Shown here: in pieces, positions 9,157-16,877 of the stretch
Position numbering within the stretch: the stretch's first letter is position 1
Layout of the letters: every line of letters starts with the position of its first letter
Assembly (NCBI GenBank): GCA_025924715.1
Contig: JAICHV010000033.1
Coordinates: 1-42,169 of the forward strand
DNA length: 42,169 nucleotides
Direction of reading: 5' to 3'
DNA from: Alphaproteobacteria bacterium
GTDB taxonomy: Bacteria; Pseudomonadota; Alphaproteobacteria; Micropepsales; Micropepsaceae
Notes under the pieces: generated by a model
The model's input: only the letters and a program-made list of their open reading frames with translations
What the model was told of the DNA's origin: nothing
Database searches by the model: none
Program-made: the position numbers and the translations under genes

Positions 9157-9980
9157 CGGGGCCGCTGGATTACCTGGCGCGCTGGCCGCTGCGCCTTTGG
9201 CTGGCAGCGGTCGGACTGTTTCTGTATGTGCCGATGGCGGCGCTGGTGGTGTTCAGTTTCAACGATAGCCGCCGCACCGCGGTGTGGCGCGGGTTCACCT
9301 TGGACTGGTACGGCGCGGCGCTTGGCGACGACAGCCTGCTCACTGCTTTCGGCAATTCCCTCACCATCGCTTTTGTCGCCACCCTGATCAGCCTGGTGCT
9401 GGGAACCGGGGCGGCAATCGCCTTGTGGCGCTTCCGCTTTCCCTTCCAGGGCGCCTTCGAGGGCGCGCTCAGCCTTCCCATCGTGGTGCCGGAAATCTCC
9501 ATGGGCGTGGCCATGATGGTGTTTTTCGCCAAACTGCTGCCCTGGCCTTCGGGACTAATCTGGCCGTTCGATCTGGGTGCCATCATCATCGCCCATGTGT
9601 CGTTCTGCTTTCCCTTTGTCGCGGTGGTGGTGCGGGCGCGGCTGGCCTCTTTCCCGCCGGAACTGGAAGAAGCCGCCCGCGATCTGGGCGCCGGCGAATG
9701 GCGCGTCTTCCGCGACATCCTGATCGCGCATATGAAGCCGGGGCTGTTGGCCGGCGGGTTGCTGGCTTTCACCATGAGCCTGGACGATTTCGTGATCACT
9801 TTCTTCACCGCCGGCCCGGATACCATCACCTTTCCGGTCAAGGTCTATTCCATGGTACGTTTTTCGGTGACGCCGGAAGTCAATGCCGCTTCGACCTTGC
9901 TGCTGGTGGTGACCATTGCGCTGACCGCGCTGCTTCTCAGGCTTCAGGGCCCGGGCGTGACGCGGGATATGGGGCGCTGA
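9153..9980 (+). CDS. potC: Polyamine ABC transporter permease (PotC/PotI type)
   Basis: This 275-residue permease is the second membrane subunit. It has an N-terminal membrane anchor, YVPMAALVVFSFNDSR (typical of PotC), the EAA-loop LEEAARDLGAGEWRVFRDILIAHMKPGLL, and AFTMSLDDFVITFFTAGP, a signature of PotC/PotI. The ATG at 9153 overlaps the stop of the previous permease by 4 bp (ATGA), so I prefer it to the longer reading frame beginning at 9054. Its stop shares one base with the ATPase start. Confidence 0.94.
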   Translation: MTGPLDYLARWPLRLWLAAVGLFLYVPMAALVVFSFNDSRRTAVWRGFTLDWYGAALGDDSLLTAFGNSLTIAFVATLISLVLGTGAAIALWRFRFPFQGAFEGALSLPIVVPEISMGVAMMVFFAKLLPWPSGLIWPFDLGAIIIAHVSFCFPFVAVVVRARLASFPPELEEAARDLGAGEWRVFRDILIAHMKPGLLAGGLLAFTMSLDDFVITFFTAGPDTITFPVKVYSMVRFSVTPEVNAASTLLLVVTIALTALLLRLQGPGVTRDMGR

Positions 9981-11044
9981 TGGCGGGACCTATTATCCAA
10001 TGCGAGAACGTCACCAAACGCTTTGGCGGTGTGACGGCGGTCGATGATGTCAGCCTCACCATCGCGCAAGGCGAGTTCTTTGCCCTGCTGGGCCCCTCGG
10101 GCTGCGGCAAGACCACGCTTCTGCGCATGCTGGCGGGGTTGGAAGTGCCGGATAGCGGACGCATCCTGATCGACGGCCGCGACATGGCGGGGATCCCCGC
10201 GAACCGCCGGCCTGTCAACATGGTGTTCCAATCCTATGCCGTGTTTCCCCACATGAATGTGGCGGACAATGTCGGTTATGGCCTGAAGGTGGAAGGCATC
10301 GCCGCATCCGAGCGCCGCGCCCGCGTGGCCGATGCCCTGGCCCTGGTGCAGCTCGGCGGGCTGGAAGCGCGCATGCCCGATCAATTGTCCGGCGGCCAGC
10401 GCCAGCGCGTCGCCTTGGCCCGCGCCTTGATCAAGCGCCCGCTGGTGCTGTTGCTGGATGAGCCGCTATCGGCGCTGGACGCCAAGCTGCGCGAACAGAT
10501 GCGCAGCGAACTGGCGCAATTGCAGCACAAGGTGGGCATCTCGTTCGTCTTCGTCACCCATGACCAGGACGAGGCCCTCGCCATGGCCGGGCGCTGCGCC
10601 GTGATGGACAAGGGAAAGCTGGAACAAGTGGCGGCGCCCGCGGACCTTTATGAGCGCCCCGCCAGCCGCTTCGTCGCCGACTTCATCGGCTCGGTAAATC
10701 TGTTCCAGGGCACGCCGCGCCTCGAATCGGGCCGCGTGATCCTGGCCACAACCGAGCTCGGCGATGTCATCTGCGCCGGCGCCGCGCCATCGCCGCTGCC
10801 CAGCCAAGCCTGGGCCGCCCTCCGCCCCGAAAAAATGAGCCTTAGCGACAGCGGCGAGGGCATCCCGGGCACCCTGCGCCACATCGCCTATCTGGGCCGC
10901 GAATCCCTCTACGAAGTCGAACTGCCCGACGGAAAGCGCATCAAAATCCGCCGCCCCTCCGGCGACGCGATACGCGATTTTTCAGCCGGCGATAACGTGC
11001 AAGTGAGCTGGCCCGACGGCGCAGCGGTGCTGTTGCTGTCGTAA
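9980..11044 (+). CDS. potA: Polyamine ABC transporter ATP-binding protein
   Basis: This 354-residue ATPase has Walker A GPSGCGKTT (about residues 39-47), Q-loop VFQSYAVFPHM, signature LSGGQRQR, Walker B VLLLDEPLSALD and the H-loop VTHDQDEAL. A C-terminal TOBE domain (about 270-354) of the kind found in polyamine, iron and sugar importers follows. It energises the two permeases encoded just upstream. The ATG at 9980 overlaps the last base of the previous stop. The longer in-frame extension to 9284 reads through the permease gene in another frame and is not real. The stop codon lies in a 7-bp inverted repeat shared with the convergent cpdR gene. Confidence 0.95.
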   Translation: MAGPIIQCENVTKRFGGVTAVDDVSLTIAQGEFFALLGPSGCGKTTLLRMLAGLEVPDSGRILIDGRDMAGIPANRRPVNMVFQSYAVFPHMNVADNVGYGLKVEGIAASERRARVADALALVQLGGLEARMPDQLSGGQRQRVALARALIKRPLVLLLDEPLSALDAKLREQMRSELAQLQHKVGISFVFVTHDQDEALAMAGRCAVMDKGKLEQVAAPADLYERPASRFVADFIGSVNLFQGTPRLESGRVILATTELGDVICAGAAPSPLPSQAWAALRPEKMSLSDSGEGIPGTLRHIAYLGRESLYEVELPDGKRIKIRRPSGDAIRDFSAGDNVQVSWPDGAAVLLLS

Positions 11045-11058
11045 CGGCGCCCCGTTAC
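11041..11058. terminator. Small inverted repeat containing both convergent stop codons
   Basis: GTAACGG (11041-11047) and CCGTTAC (11052-11058) are perfect 7-bp arms around CGCC. The left arm holds the TAA of the ATPase and the right arm, on the minus strand, the TAA of cpdR. There is no T-tract, so strong intrinsic termination is uncertain. Confidence 0.4.
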
Positions 11059-11414
11059 GCCGCCATCATCCGTTCCACTTCCGCCACGATCTCGCGCAGA
11101 TGGAAGGGCTTGGACAGGACCTTGGCCTGTTTGGGGGCTTCGGAATTGGGGTGGAGGGCGACGGCGGCAAAGCCGGTGATGAACATGATCTTGAGGGTGG
11201 CGTTCAGCTCGGCGGCGCGCTTGGCCAGCTCGATTCCGTCCATCCCCGGCATCACGATATCGGTCAGCAGCAGGTCGAAGGTGAAGCCCTTGATGCATTC
11301 CCAGGCTTCGGCCCCGTCGCCGAAATCGGTGACGGCATGGCCGGCCTTGACCAGCGCCGCGGCAAGAAACTTGCGCAGCGATTCGTCATCTTCCGCCAAC
11401 AGGATATGTGCCAT
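11055..11414 (-). CDS. cpdR: CpdR-type single-domain response regulator
   Basis: This 119-residue receiver domain has no output domain. It begins MAHILLAEDDESLRKFL, close to CpdR proteins. The acidic pair is Asp9/Asp10, the phosphorylation site is Asp52 (LLLTDIVMPGMDG), and the conserved Thr and Lys are in FITGF and LSKPFHL. In Caulobacter, unphosphorylated CpdR delivers CtrA-cycle substrates to ClpXP at the pole. The same role is inferred here, and it supports an alphaproteobacterial origin. The ATG at 11414 is preferred; the frame extends to 11534 without family similarity. The protein lacks the helix-turn-helix that would make it a transcription factor. Confidence 0.85.
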   Translation of the reverse strand: MAHILLAEDDESLRKFLAAALVKAGHAVTDFGDGAEAWECIKGFTFDLLLTDIVMPGMDGIELAKRAAELNATLKIMFITGFAAVALHPNSEAPKQAKVLSKPFHLREIVAEVERMMAA

Positions 11415-11614
11415 GCCCAGTGCCGCCCGCTGTCCAATACTAGACCCTATTATCGTGAATCCGTAAACGCCCCTTAAAGTCGGCTCCGCCGGGGCCCCTT
11501 GCCGCAGGCCGGGATGGATATGCAAACCGTGCAAACACCGCCCCGCGCCAAAGCACAGCTTGCGTCCGCGGCAGGCATAGGATTTCCTTCAAGACTTAAG
11601 AGGAACCTGCACCA

Positions 11615-12511
11615 ATGGTCCGCCAGGGCAGACATGACAGCGGCGATGCCGCCCTTGCCCTGCTTTATGCCGAGCCGTTCCGCCTCGCCCGCCCGGCGCG
11701 CCAGACCCTTCCCTTTGTCTTCGCCTCCCCCCATTCCGGCGCGCTTTATCCGCCCAGCCTGCTCCATGCCAGCCGCCTCGATGCCTTGACCCTGCGCCGC
11801 TCCGAAGACGCCTTTGTCGATGAGTTGTTCGCGCCGGTCACTGAGTTGGGCGCGCCGTTGCTGGCGGCCCGTTTCCCCCGCGCCTATTGCGACGTCAACC
11901 GCGGGCCGGGCGAATTGGATGCCGGCATGTTTGCCGGCCCGCTCGATCTTGCCGTCGACAGCCCCAGCACCCGCGTCGCCGCCGGCTTGGGCGTGATCCC
12001 GCGCATCGTGCGCGACGGGGCGGAAATTTATGCCAGGAAGCTCGACCCCAGTGAGGCGCAGACGCGGCTGCGGCTGTTGCACCGGCCCTATCACGCAGCG
12101 CTTGCCGATCTGGTGGCCCAAACCATTACGCAGTTTGGAATCGCCATCGTGGTGGATTGCCATTCCATGCCGTCGGCTCTGTCGGTGCCCGATATGGTGC
12201 TCGGCGATCGGCACGGCGCCTCCGCGCCGGCCTGGCTCAGCGCCCATGCCCAGAGCGCATTCGCCCATGCCGGCTTCAGCCTGACTCGCAACACGCCCTA
12301 TGCCGGCGGCTATACGACCATGCTATATGGCAGCGCCCCGGGCACTTACGCGCTGCAGATCGAGATCAACCGCAAGCTTTATCTCGACGAAGAATCCATC
12401 ACCCGCCGCGCCAATTTCCAAAACGTCAAAACAAGGCTGACCCAAGCCCTATCCAAGCTGGTCGCCATAGACGTGACCCAACTGCGCCCGAACGCCCAAG
12501 CCGCGGAATAA
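11615..12511 (+). CDS. N-formylglutamate amidohydrolase family protein
   Basis: This 298-residue protein has the conserved motifs of the N-formylglutamate deformylase family: ASPHSGALYP, RAYCDVNRGPGE, VVDCHSMPS, a basic-aromatic YAGGYTTMLYG and ALQIEINRKLYLDE. The family is zinc-dependent and hydrolyses N-formyl-L-glutamate, the last step of one histidine-degradation route. This branch is common in alphaproteobacteria outside hut clusters, and no other hut gene is nearby, so the true substrate is uncertain. AGAGGAAC lies about 9 nt before the ATG at 11615. It is followed by the structured repeat at 12543. Confidence 0.85.
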   Translation: MVRQGRHDSGDAALALLYAEPFRLARPARQTLPFVFASPHSGALYPPSLLHASRLDALTLRRSEDAFVDELFAPVTELGAPLLAARFPRAYCDVNRGPGELDAGMFAGPLDLAVDSPSTRVAAGLGVIPRIVRDGAEIYARKLDPSEAQTRLRLLHRPYHAALADLVAQTITQFGIAIVVDCHSMPSALSVPDMVLGDRHGASAPAWLSAHAQSAFAHAGFSLTRNTPYAGGYTTMLYGSAPGTYALQIEINRKLYLDEESITRRANFQNVKTRLTQALSKLVAIDVTQLRPNAQAAE

Positions 12512-12542
12512 TCGAAAACTAAGGGCGGTTTGCGCGAGGAAA

Positions 12543-12614
12543 TTTGTGGCCTGGGCAGGAGCGCGGGAGCGATGTGGGCCCATGAGCGACCGCGCGACAA
12601 ACCCAGGACGCAAA
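12543..12614. repeat. Structured dispersed repeat, copy 1
   Basis: This copy shares blocks with 34048-34154: TTTGTGGC-TGGGCAGGAGCG, GAGCGA on each side of a central palindrome, CGCGAC and GACGCAAAAG. The outer arms TTTGTGGCCTGGG (12543-12555) and CCCAGGACGCAAA (12602-12614) pair at 11 of 13 positions plus one G-U. The middle arms GCGCGG and CCGCGC pair perfectly, and the apex holds TGGGCCCA. It lies 31 bp after the amidohydrolase stop codon and 10 bp beyond the T-tract of the minus-strand sRNA. Confidence 0.7.
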
Positions 12615-12624
12615 AGGCCCACGC

Positions 12625-12655
12625 AAAAAAATGGCCGCCCAGTGTTGGGCGGCCA
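12625..12655 (-). terminator. Rho-independent terminator of the sRNA
   Basis: On the minus strand TGGCCGCCCA (12655-12646) and TGGGCGGCCA (12641-12632) form a perfect 10-bp stem with loop ACAC, followed at once by seven T (12631-12625). It is a textbook intrinsic terminator and the 3' end of the sRNA. Confidence 0.9.
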
Positions 12656-12718
12656 AGTTCAGGGAGGAAACGCCCAGGAAGGGCGGCGGCTTCGCAATCG
12701 AAGATCGCAATACCGCGC
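12625..12718 (-). ncRNA. Small RNA of the alpha-r8 (MmgR) type
   Basis: No protein gene fits here, but the minus strand has every part of an sRNA gene. The promoter is TTGCAC (12753-12748), 17 bp, CATATT (12730-12725). A first hairpin CGCCC-TTCCT-GGGCG follows (12685-12671), then a single-stranded UUUCCUCCCU (12670-12661) and GAACU, and finally a 10-bp terminator hairpin with a U7 tail. UUUCCUCCCU between two hairpins is the fully conserved decamer reported for the alphaproteobacterial alpha-r8 family, whose Sinorhizobium member MmgR is about 77 nt and limits polyhydroxybutyrate granules. Its C/U-rich segment could pair with Shine-Dalgarno sequences. The 5' end is an estimate from the promoter spacing, giving about 90 nt. 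Family assignment rests on motif and architecture only. Confidence 0.65.
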
Positions 12719-12724
12719 TGCAGC

Positions 12725-12753
12725 AATATGCCGAAACGCAATTCTGCGTGCAA
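12725..12753 (-). promoter_or_regulatory. Sigma-70-type promoter of the sRNA
   Basis: TTGCAC (12753-12748) and CATATT (12730-12725) are separated by exactly 17 bp on the minus strand, and the expected start is near 12718, just before the sRNA's first hairpin. Confidence 0.5.
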
Positions 12754-12782
12754 GCGCAAAAGGCGAGACACTGCCATGCAAA

Positions 12783-12862
12783 ATTTCGCGGAAATCCTGA
12801 CATTTCTTAAGGCAATTTTGCCTGAATTTTGGCCAAAATCTCGCCCCTGACGCAATTTTGCG
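12783..12862. promoter_or_regulatory. Cluster of A/T-core palindromes upstream of the sRNA
   Basis: Four inverted repeats lie 65-145 bp upstream of the predicted sRNA start: ATTTC-GCG-GAAAT (12783-12795), GGCAATTTTGCC (12811-12822), ATTTTGGCCAAAAT (12826-12839) and CGCAATTTTGCG (12851-12862). Two share the core GCAATTTTGC exactly 40 bp apart. No coding potential is apparent. They look like a regulator binding array, but the regulator is unknown. Confidence 0.4.
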
Positions 12863-13239
12863 CCGCAATATAATGCAATTGGACCCCTTGGTCCGGGCGT
12901 CATGGCGCCGACATCCGCTTGCAACAAGAGGTTCGCGCCAAGCAGCCGGCCCTGGCCTTAGCGAAAAAATATCCATACCCGAGCCGGTTAGGGCGCTGAT
13001 CGATGGCGAATGCGAGCATTTTCCCGCGCGCCGGCGCAGACGCCAGGCCTGGGTTGAAAGCCGCAGGCCCCTTGCCGAAGATGCCGATGGAAATCTGGAG
13101 ATTCCGCGCTGGATACTCGACTGCCCTCAGCCTGTTCCTGCGCCTGCTTGAGCCGCAGCGCGTCCGGTGCAAGCCGCGTCTATTCCTGCCCAGGGCCGTG
13201 CCGCTTCAGCCCGGACCTATTCCCGGCGTGGCGGCGCGG
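12863..13239. other. Gene-poor stretch before the GT4 glycosyltransferase
   Basis: It contains a small hairpin GGACC-CCTT-GGTCC (12881-12894). The glycosyltransferase frame stays open back to 13003, but the extra 79 residues are Pro/Arg-rich with no resemblance to the GT4 fold. I see no gene I can support here; it presumably holds the promoter of the glycosyltransferase cluster. Confidence 0.5.
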
Positions 13240-14268
13240 GTGAAAATCCTGATCGTCACCGATGCCTGGCATCCCCAGGTCAATGGCGTGGTACGCACCC
13301 TCGAAGTGCTGGGCCAGGATCTGACCGCGCTGGGCCATACGGTGCGCTATGCGACGCCCGAGGGACGGCTCGCCATTGGCCTTCCCACCTACCGCGAGAT
13401 TCGCTTGGCGCTGTTTGCCGGGCGCGTGCTGGCGCGGGAGATCCGGGATTTCGCGCCCGATGCGGTCCATATCGCCACCGAGGGGACACTGGGCCATGCG
13501 GCGCGCGCCATTTGCCTGAAACACGGCATCGAATTCTCCACCTCCTTTCACACCCGCTTTCCCGACTATGTGAAGGCCCGTGCACCTTTCGTGCCGGAGG
13601 AATGGGTGTGGCGCTGGCTGCGCTGGTTTCACGGCCCCGCCACCGCGATGATGGTGGCGACGGAAAGGTTGCGGCGCGAAATGTCGGCGCACGGCTTTCA
13701 CAATCTGCGCATCTGGTCGCGCGGGGTCGATGTGGAGGAATTCCATCCCCTGCCCGGCGCACGCCTGCCCTTTGAAGGGCCGATCTTCCTCTATGTCGGG
13801 CGGGTGGCGGTGGAAAAGAACATCGAGCTTTTCCTTAAGCTGGATCTGCCCGGCACCAAGGTGGTGGTCGGCGACGGCCCCGCCCGACCCGCTCTGGAAA
13901 AGAAATATCCCAGCGCGCGGTTTCTGGGGACGCTCAGCGGCCGTCCCCTGGTCGAGGCTTATGCCGGCAGCGATGTCTTTGTCTTCCCCAGCCATACCGA
14001 CACTTTCGGCCTGGTGCTGCTGGAAGCCCTGGCCTGCGGCGTTCCGGTGGCGGCCTATCCGGTTCAGGGGCCGCTGGATGTGGTGGGCCCCGATATCCCG
14101 GGCGCCGCCCAGGTGGCCGCCCTGGACCAGGACCTGGGCAAGGCCTGCCTCAACGCCCTGGCCCTGGCCGGCACCCCCGCCCCCCGCGCCTTCGCCCTGG
14201 AGCGGTCCTGGCGCGCCTGCACCTTGCAATTTTTGCGCAACATCATGGTCGAACCGGACCCGGATTAA
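13240..14268 (+). CDS. GT4-family (GT-B fold) glycosyltransferase
   Basis: About 342 residues starting from GTG at 13240 (VKILIVTDAWHPQVNGVVRTL, the family's usual N-terminus). The alternatives are GTG 13228 or the far upstream ATG 13003. Features are the N-terminal GT-B domain with GVVRTLE, a C-terminal nucleotide-sugar domain starting at FLYVGRVAVEKNIE, and the E-x7-E motif (FPSHTDTFGLVLLEALACG). Relatives include membrane-lipid glycosyltransferases such as MgtA/SQD2-type enzymes that glycosylate diacylglycerol or phosphoinositol lipids. Donor and acceptor cannot be deduced. It ends 72 bp before the GT-C-like gene and may belong to the same transcription unit. Confidence 0.85.
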   Translation: MKILIVTDAWHPQVNGVVRTLEVLGQDLTALGHTVRYATPEGRLAIGLPTYREIRLALFAGRVLAREIRDFAPDAVHIATEGTLGHAARAICLKHGIEFSTSFHTRFPDYVKARAPFVPEEWVWRWLRWFHGPATAMMVATERLRREMSAHGFHNLRIWSRGVDVEEFHPLPGARLPFEGPIFLYVGRVAVEKNIELFLKLDLPGTKVVVGDGPARPALEKKYPSARFLGTLSGRPLVEAYAGSDVFVFPSHTDTFGLVLLEALACGVPVAAYPVQGPLDVVGPDIPGAAQVAALDQDLGKACLNALALAGTPAPRAFALERSWRACTLQFLRNIMVEPDPD

Positions 14269-14340
14269 GGCTGGTGGGAAAAGGCCTTATGTCGGGGCCG
14301 CGTCTGGGCTAGAACCCTCCAAAGCCCGCCGAAGGTTCCC

Positions 14341-15939
14341 ATGTCCGCCCCCGCGCGCCCTGTTTTTGGGCTCACCGCCAAAGAGCTGCTGTTCCTGGGG
14401 CTGGTGATCCTGTTCTGGGGCGCTTTCGTCATCGTGCTGGGCAAGGACACCAGCTGGGATTTCCGCAACTATCATTGGTACGCGCCCTATGCCTTCCTGA
14501 ACCACCGCATGGGCATCGACGTCGCGGTCGCGCATCTGGCGAGCTATTACAATCCCTCTCTCGACATACCTTTTTACCTGCTGGCCACCCATACCCGTTC
14601 CTGGATCGCGCTGGGGGTGCTGGGCATGGTGCAGGGTGCCAATGTGGTGCCGCTCTACCTGATCGGACGGCACGCGCTGCGCATTCCCGACAACCGGCTA
14701 TGGGCCGGCGCCCTGGCCGTGGCCGGACAGTTCGGCGCCCTTACCCTGACCGAGATGGGCACCACATATTACGACAACATCATGAGCGTGTTGGTGCTCA
14801 GCGGATTGGCGATGGTGATCGTCCATCGCGAGACTTTGCGCGCCGGACCGCTTTCCCGGACGGCGGGGATCGCCTTTCTGGCGGGGCTGATCACCGGCAG
14901 CGCCATGGGACTGAAACTGCCGGAGATGCCGTTCTGCCTCGGCTTCGGCGCCGTCCTGATCGTGCTGGGAGGGAATTTCAAGCATCTCACCACCCGGTTG
15001 ATCGCCGGCGGCCTAGGCGGCCTATTGGGCGCTGCGCTGTTCGCGGCCTGGTGGATGCTGCACATCAAAGCGCTGACCGGAAATCCGCTTTTTCCCTATT
15101 TCAATGAATATTGGCGCTCACCCCTGGTGTTGCCGACTTCTTATCGCGACATGCGTTTTCTGCCGCCCAGCTTCTGGCGCGCCTTGCTCTTCCCCGTACT
15201 GTTTTCGATCGATTATCACGTCGCTGACGATCTGAGCTTTCAGGACATTCGCATCCTGGTGGCCTATCTGACCGTCATACCGGCGCTGTTGTTCTGGCTG
15301 CTGCGCCGCCAGAACCGCGATCCGCTCATCCAAAATGATGTCGCCCTGCCGCTATTCGCTTTCGCGGGCGTTTCCTATTTCGCCTGGCTGAAATTCTTCG
15401 CCATCTATCGCTACATCATTCTGCTGGAGATGCTCAGCCCGCTCTTGATCGTGGCGGCGGTGGGCCTGTTTCCCCTGGCGCGGCGGACGCGCTATCTGGC
15501 CTTGGCCGGGGTCGCCTTCTGCATCCTGGTGACGGCTCGCACCGATTTCCTGGACCGGGCGCCGCTGGACGATCCCTACATCCAGGTGGCCTTGCCGCCC
15601 ATTCCCCGTCCCGACCACACCATGGTGCTGATGACCGGCGACGCCCCCATGGGATTCATCACCCCGTCCCTGCCGCCGCAAATCCCGGTGCTGCGGGTCG
15701 ATGGCTGGATGGTGCGGCCGCGCGACGGCACCAGGATGACCGCCCAGATGAAAGCCCGCGTGCAGCAGGAGCTGCGGGCCGGCGGCGATCTCTATCTCAT
15801 CGCCGATGCCGGCGACATGGACCGGGCCCGCAAGGCACTGCGCGAATATCAGCTTGCCATCCGCTGGACCGAATGCCAGCAATTCGACACCAATCTGATC
15901 GGCACCTATCAATGGTGCCCGCTGGCGAAACTATCATGA
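14341..15939 (+). CDS. Polytopic GT-C-like membrane glycosyltransferase, function unassigned
   Basis: This 532-residue inner-membrane protein has about ten or eleven hydrophobic segments and a C-terminal soluble region (about residues 420-532). Near the first periplasmic loop it has DTSWDFRNYHWYAPYAFLNHR, an acidic-aromatic loop like those that bind the polyprenyl-phosphate sugar in GT-C enzymes. I infer, but cannot prove, that it transfers a sugar from a lipid donor on the periplasmic face. Its stop overlaps the GT2 start by 4 bp and is followed by gtrA, so it occupies the GtrC-like position of a three-gene glycosylation cassette. The RBS region is poor in purines beyond GAAGG 6 nt before the ATG. 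Confidence 0.65.
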   Translation: MSAPARPVFGLTAKELLFLGLVILFWGAFVIVLGKDTSWDFRNYHWYAPYAFLNHRMGIDVAVAHLASYYNPSLDIPFYLLATHTRSWIALGVLGMVQGANVVPLYLIGRHALRIPDNRLWAGALAVAGQFGALTLTEMGTTYYDNIMSVLVLSGLAMVIVHRETLRAGPLSRTAGIAFLAGLITGSAMGLKLPEMPFCLGFGAVLIVLGGNFKHLTTRLIAGGLGGLLGAALFAAWWMLHIKALTGNPLFPYFNEYWRSPLVLPTSYRDMRFLPPSFWRALLFPVLFSIDYHVADDLSFQDIRILVAYLTVIPALLFWLLRRQNRDPLIQNDVALPLFAFAGVSYFAWLKFFAIYRYIILLEMLSPLLIVAAVGLFPLARRTRYLALAGVAFCILVTARTDFLDRAPLDDPYIQVALPPIPRPDHTMVLMTGDAPMGFITPSLPPQIPVLRVDGWMVRPRDGTRMTAQMKARVQQELRAGGDLYLIADAGDMDRARKALREYQLAIRWTECQQFDTNLIGTYQWCPLAKLS

Positions 15940-16877
15940 TGCCCCGCATCGCCGTGCTGGTGCCCTGCTACAATGAAGAGGCGACCATCGCCCAGGTGGT
16001 CCGCGATTTCCGCAGCGTCCTGCCCCAGGCGACCGTCTATGTTTATGACAACAATTCCGCCGATCGGACGGCGGCGCGGGCAATCGAGGCCGGCGCCGTG
16101 CTGCGGCTGGAGGCCCGCCAGGGCAAGGGCCATGTGGTGCGCCGGATGTTCGCCGATATCGAAGCGGATATTTATGTCCTGGTCGATGGCGACGATACCT
16201 ATGATGCCGCCGCCGCGCCCGCCATGGTGGAGGCGGTTTTGACTGAGGGCGCCGATCTTCTCACCGCCAAGCGCGTCCATACCGAGGCGGCCGCCTTCCG
16301 CCGCGGCCACGTCTTCGGCAATCGCCTGCTGACCGGCCTTACCGCCTGGTTGTTCCATGTGCGCATCGCCGACATGCTGAGCGGCTATCGGGTGTTTTCG
16401 CGCCGCTTCGTCAAAAGCTTTCCGTTCACCGCCTCGGGCTTCGGCATCGAGACCGAGCTGACCGTCCATGCGGTGCGGCTGATGATGCCGATGATCGACA
16501 TGGAGACCCGCTATAAGGAGCGGCCCGAAGGCTCGGTCTCCAAGCTCAACACCTGGCGCGACGGTTTTCGCATCCTGGGCACCATTGTCCATCTGGCGCG
16601 CGAGGAACGGCCGCTGGTGTTTTTCGCCTCGTTCTTTTTCCTGTTTGCCCTGGCGTCGCTGGTGGTGGTCACGCCGGTGGTGCTCGATTATCTCCATACC
16701 GGATTGGTGCCGCGCCTGCCCACCGCGGTACTGGCCACCGGCTTGATGCTGCTGGCCTTTCTGGCGCTTCTGGCCGGGCTGATCCTGGACACGGTGACAC
16801 GCGGCCGTTGGGAACAAAAGCGCATGGCCTATCTGGCCATCCCCGGACCTCAGGATTTGCGCGGCCGGGATGATTAA
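15936..16877 (+). CDS. GT2 polyprenyl-phosphate glycosyltransferase (GtrB/DPM-like)
   Basis: This 313-residue protein has a cytosolic GT-A domain (residues 1 to about 220) with VPCYNEEATI and the metal-binding DGDD at 84-87. It also has SGYRVFSRRFVKSFP and RYKERPEGSVSKLNTWRDG, typical of dolichol/undecaprenyl-phosphate sugar synthases. Two C-terminal membrane segments (about 225-250 and 265-290) match GtrB-type enzymes. It would charge a polyprenyl phosphate with a sugar at the cytosolic face. The start ATG at 15936 overlaps the previous stop (ATGA); a second ATG follows directly. Its 3' end overlaps gtrA by 8 bp. Confidence 0.9.
   Translation: MMPRIAVLVPCYNEEATIAQVVRDFRSVLPQATVYVYDNNSADRTAARAIEAGAVLRLEARQGKGHVVRRMFADIEADIYVLVDGDDTYDAAAAPAMVEAVLTEGADLLTAKRVHTEAAAFRRGHVFGNRLLTGLTAWLFHVRIADMLSGYRVFSRRFVKSFPFTASGFGIETELTVHAVRLMMPMIDMETRYKERPEGSVSKLNTWRDGFRILGTIVHLAREERPLVFFASFFFLFALASLVVVTPVVLDYLHTGLVPRLPTAVLATGLMLLAFLALLAGLILDTVTRGRWEQKRMAYLAIPGPQDLRGRDD

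Noticed and set aside
12379..12927. 182-codon minus-strand frame across the sRNA
   Set aside because: It runs through a strong terminator and the end of the amidohydrolase gene, with no recognisable domain or start signal.
13003..13239. N-terminal extension of the GT4 glycosyltransferase
   Set aside because: The extension is Pro/Arg-rich with no similarity to the fold, and the family normally begins at the VKILIVTDAW motif.
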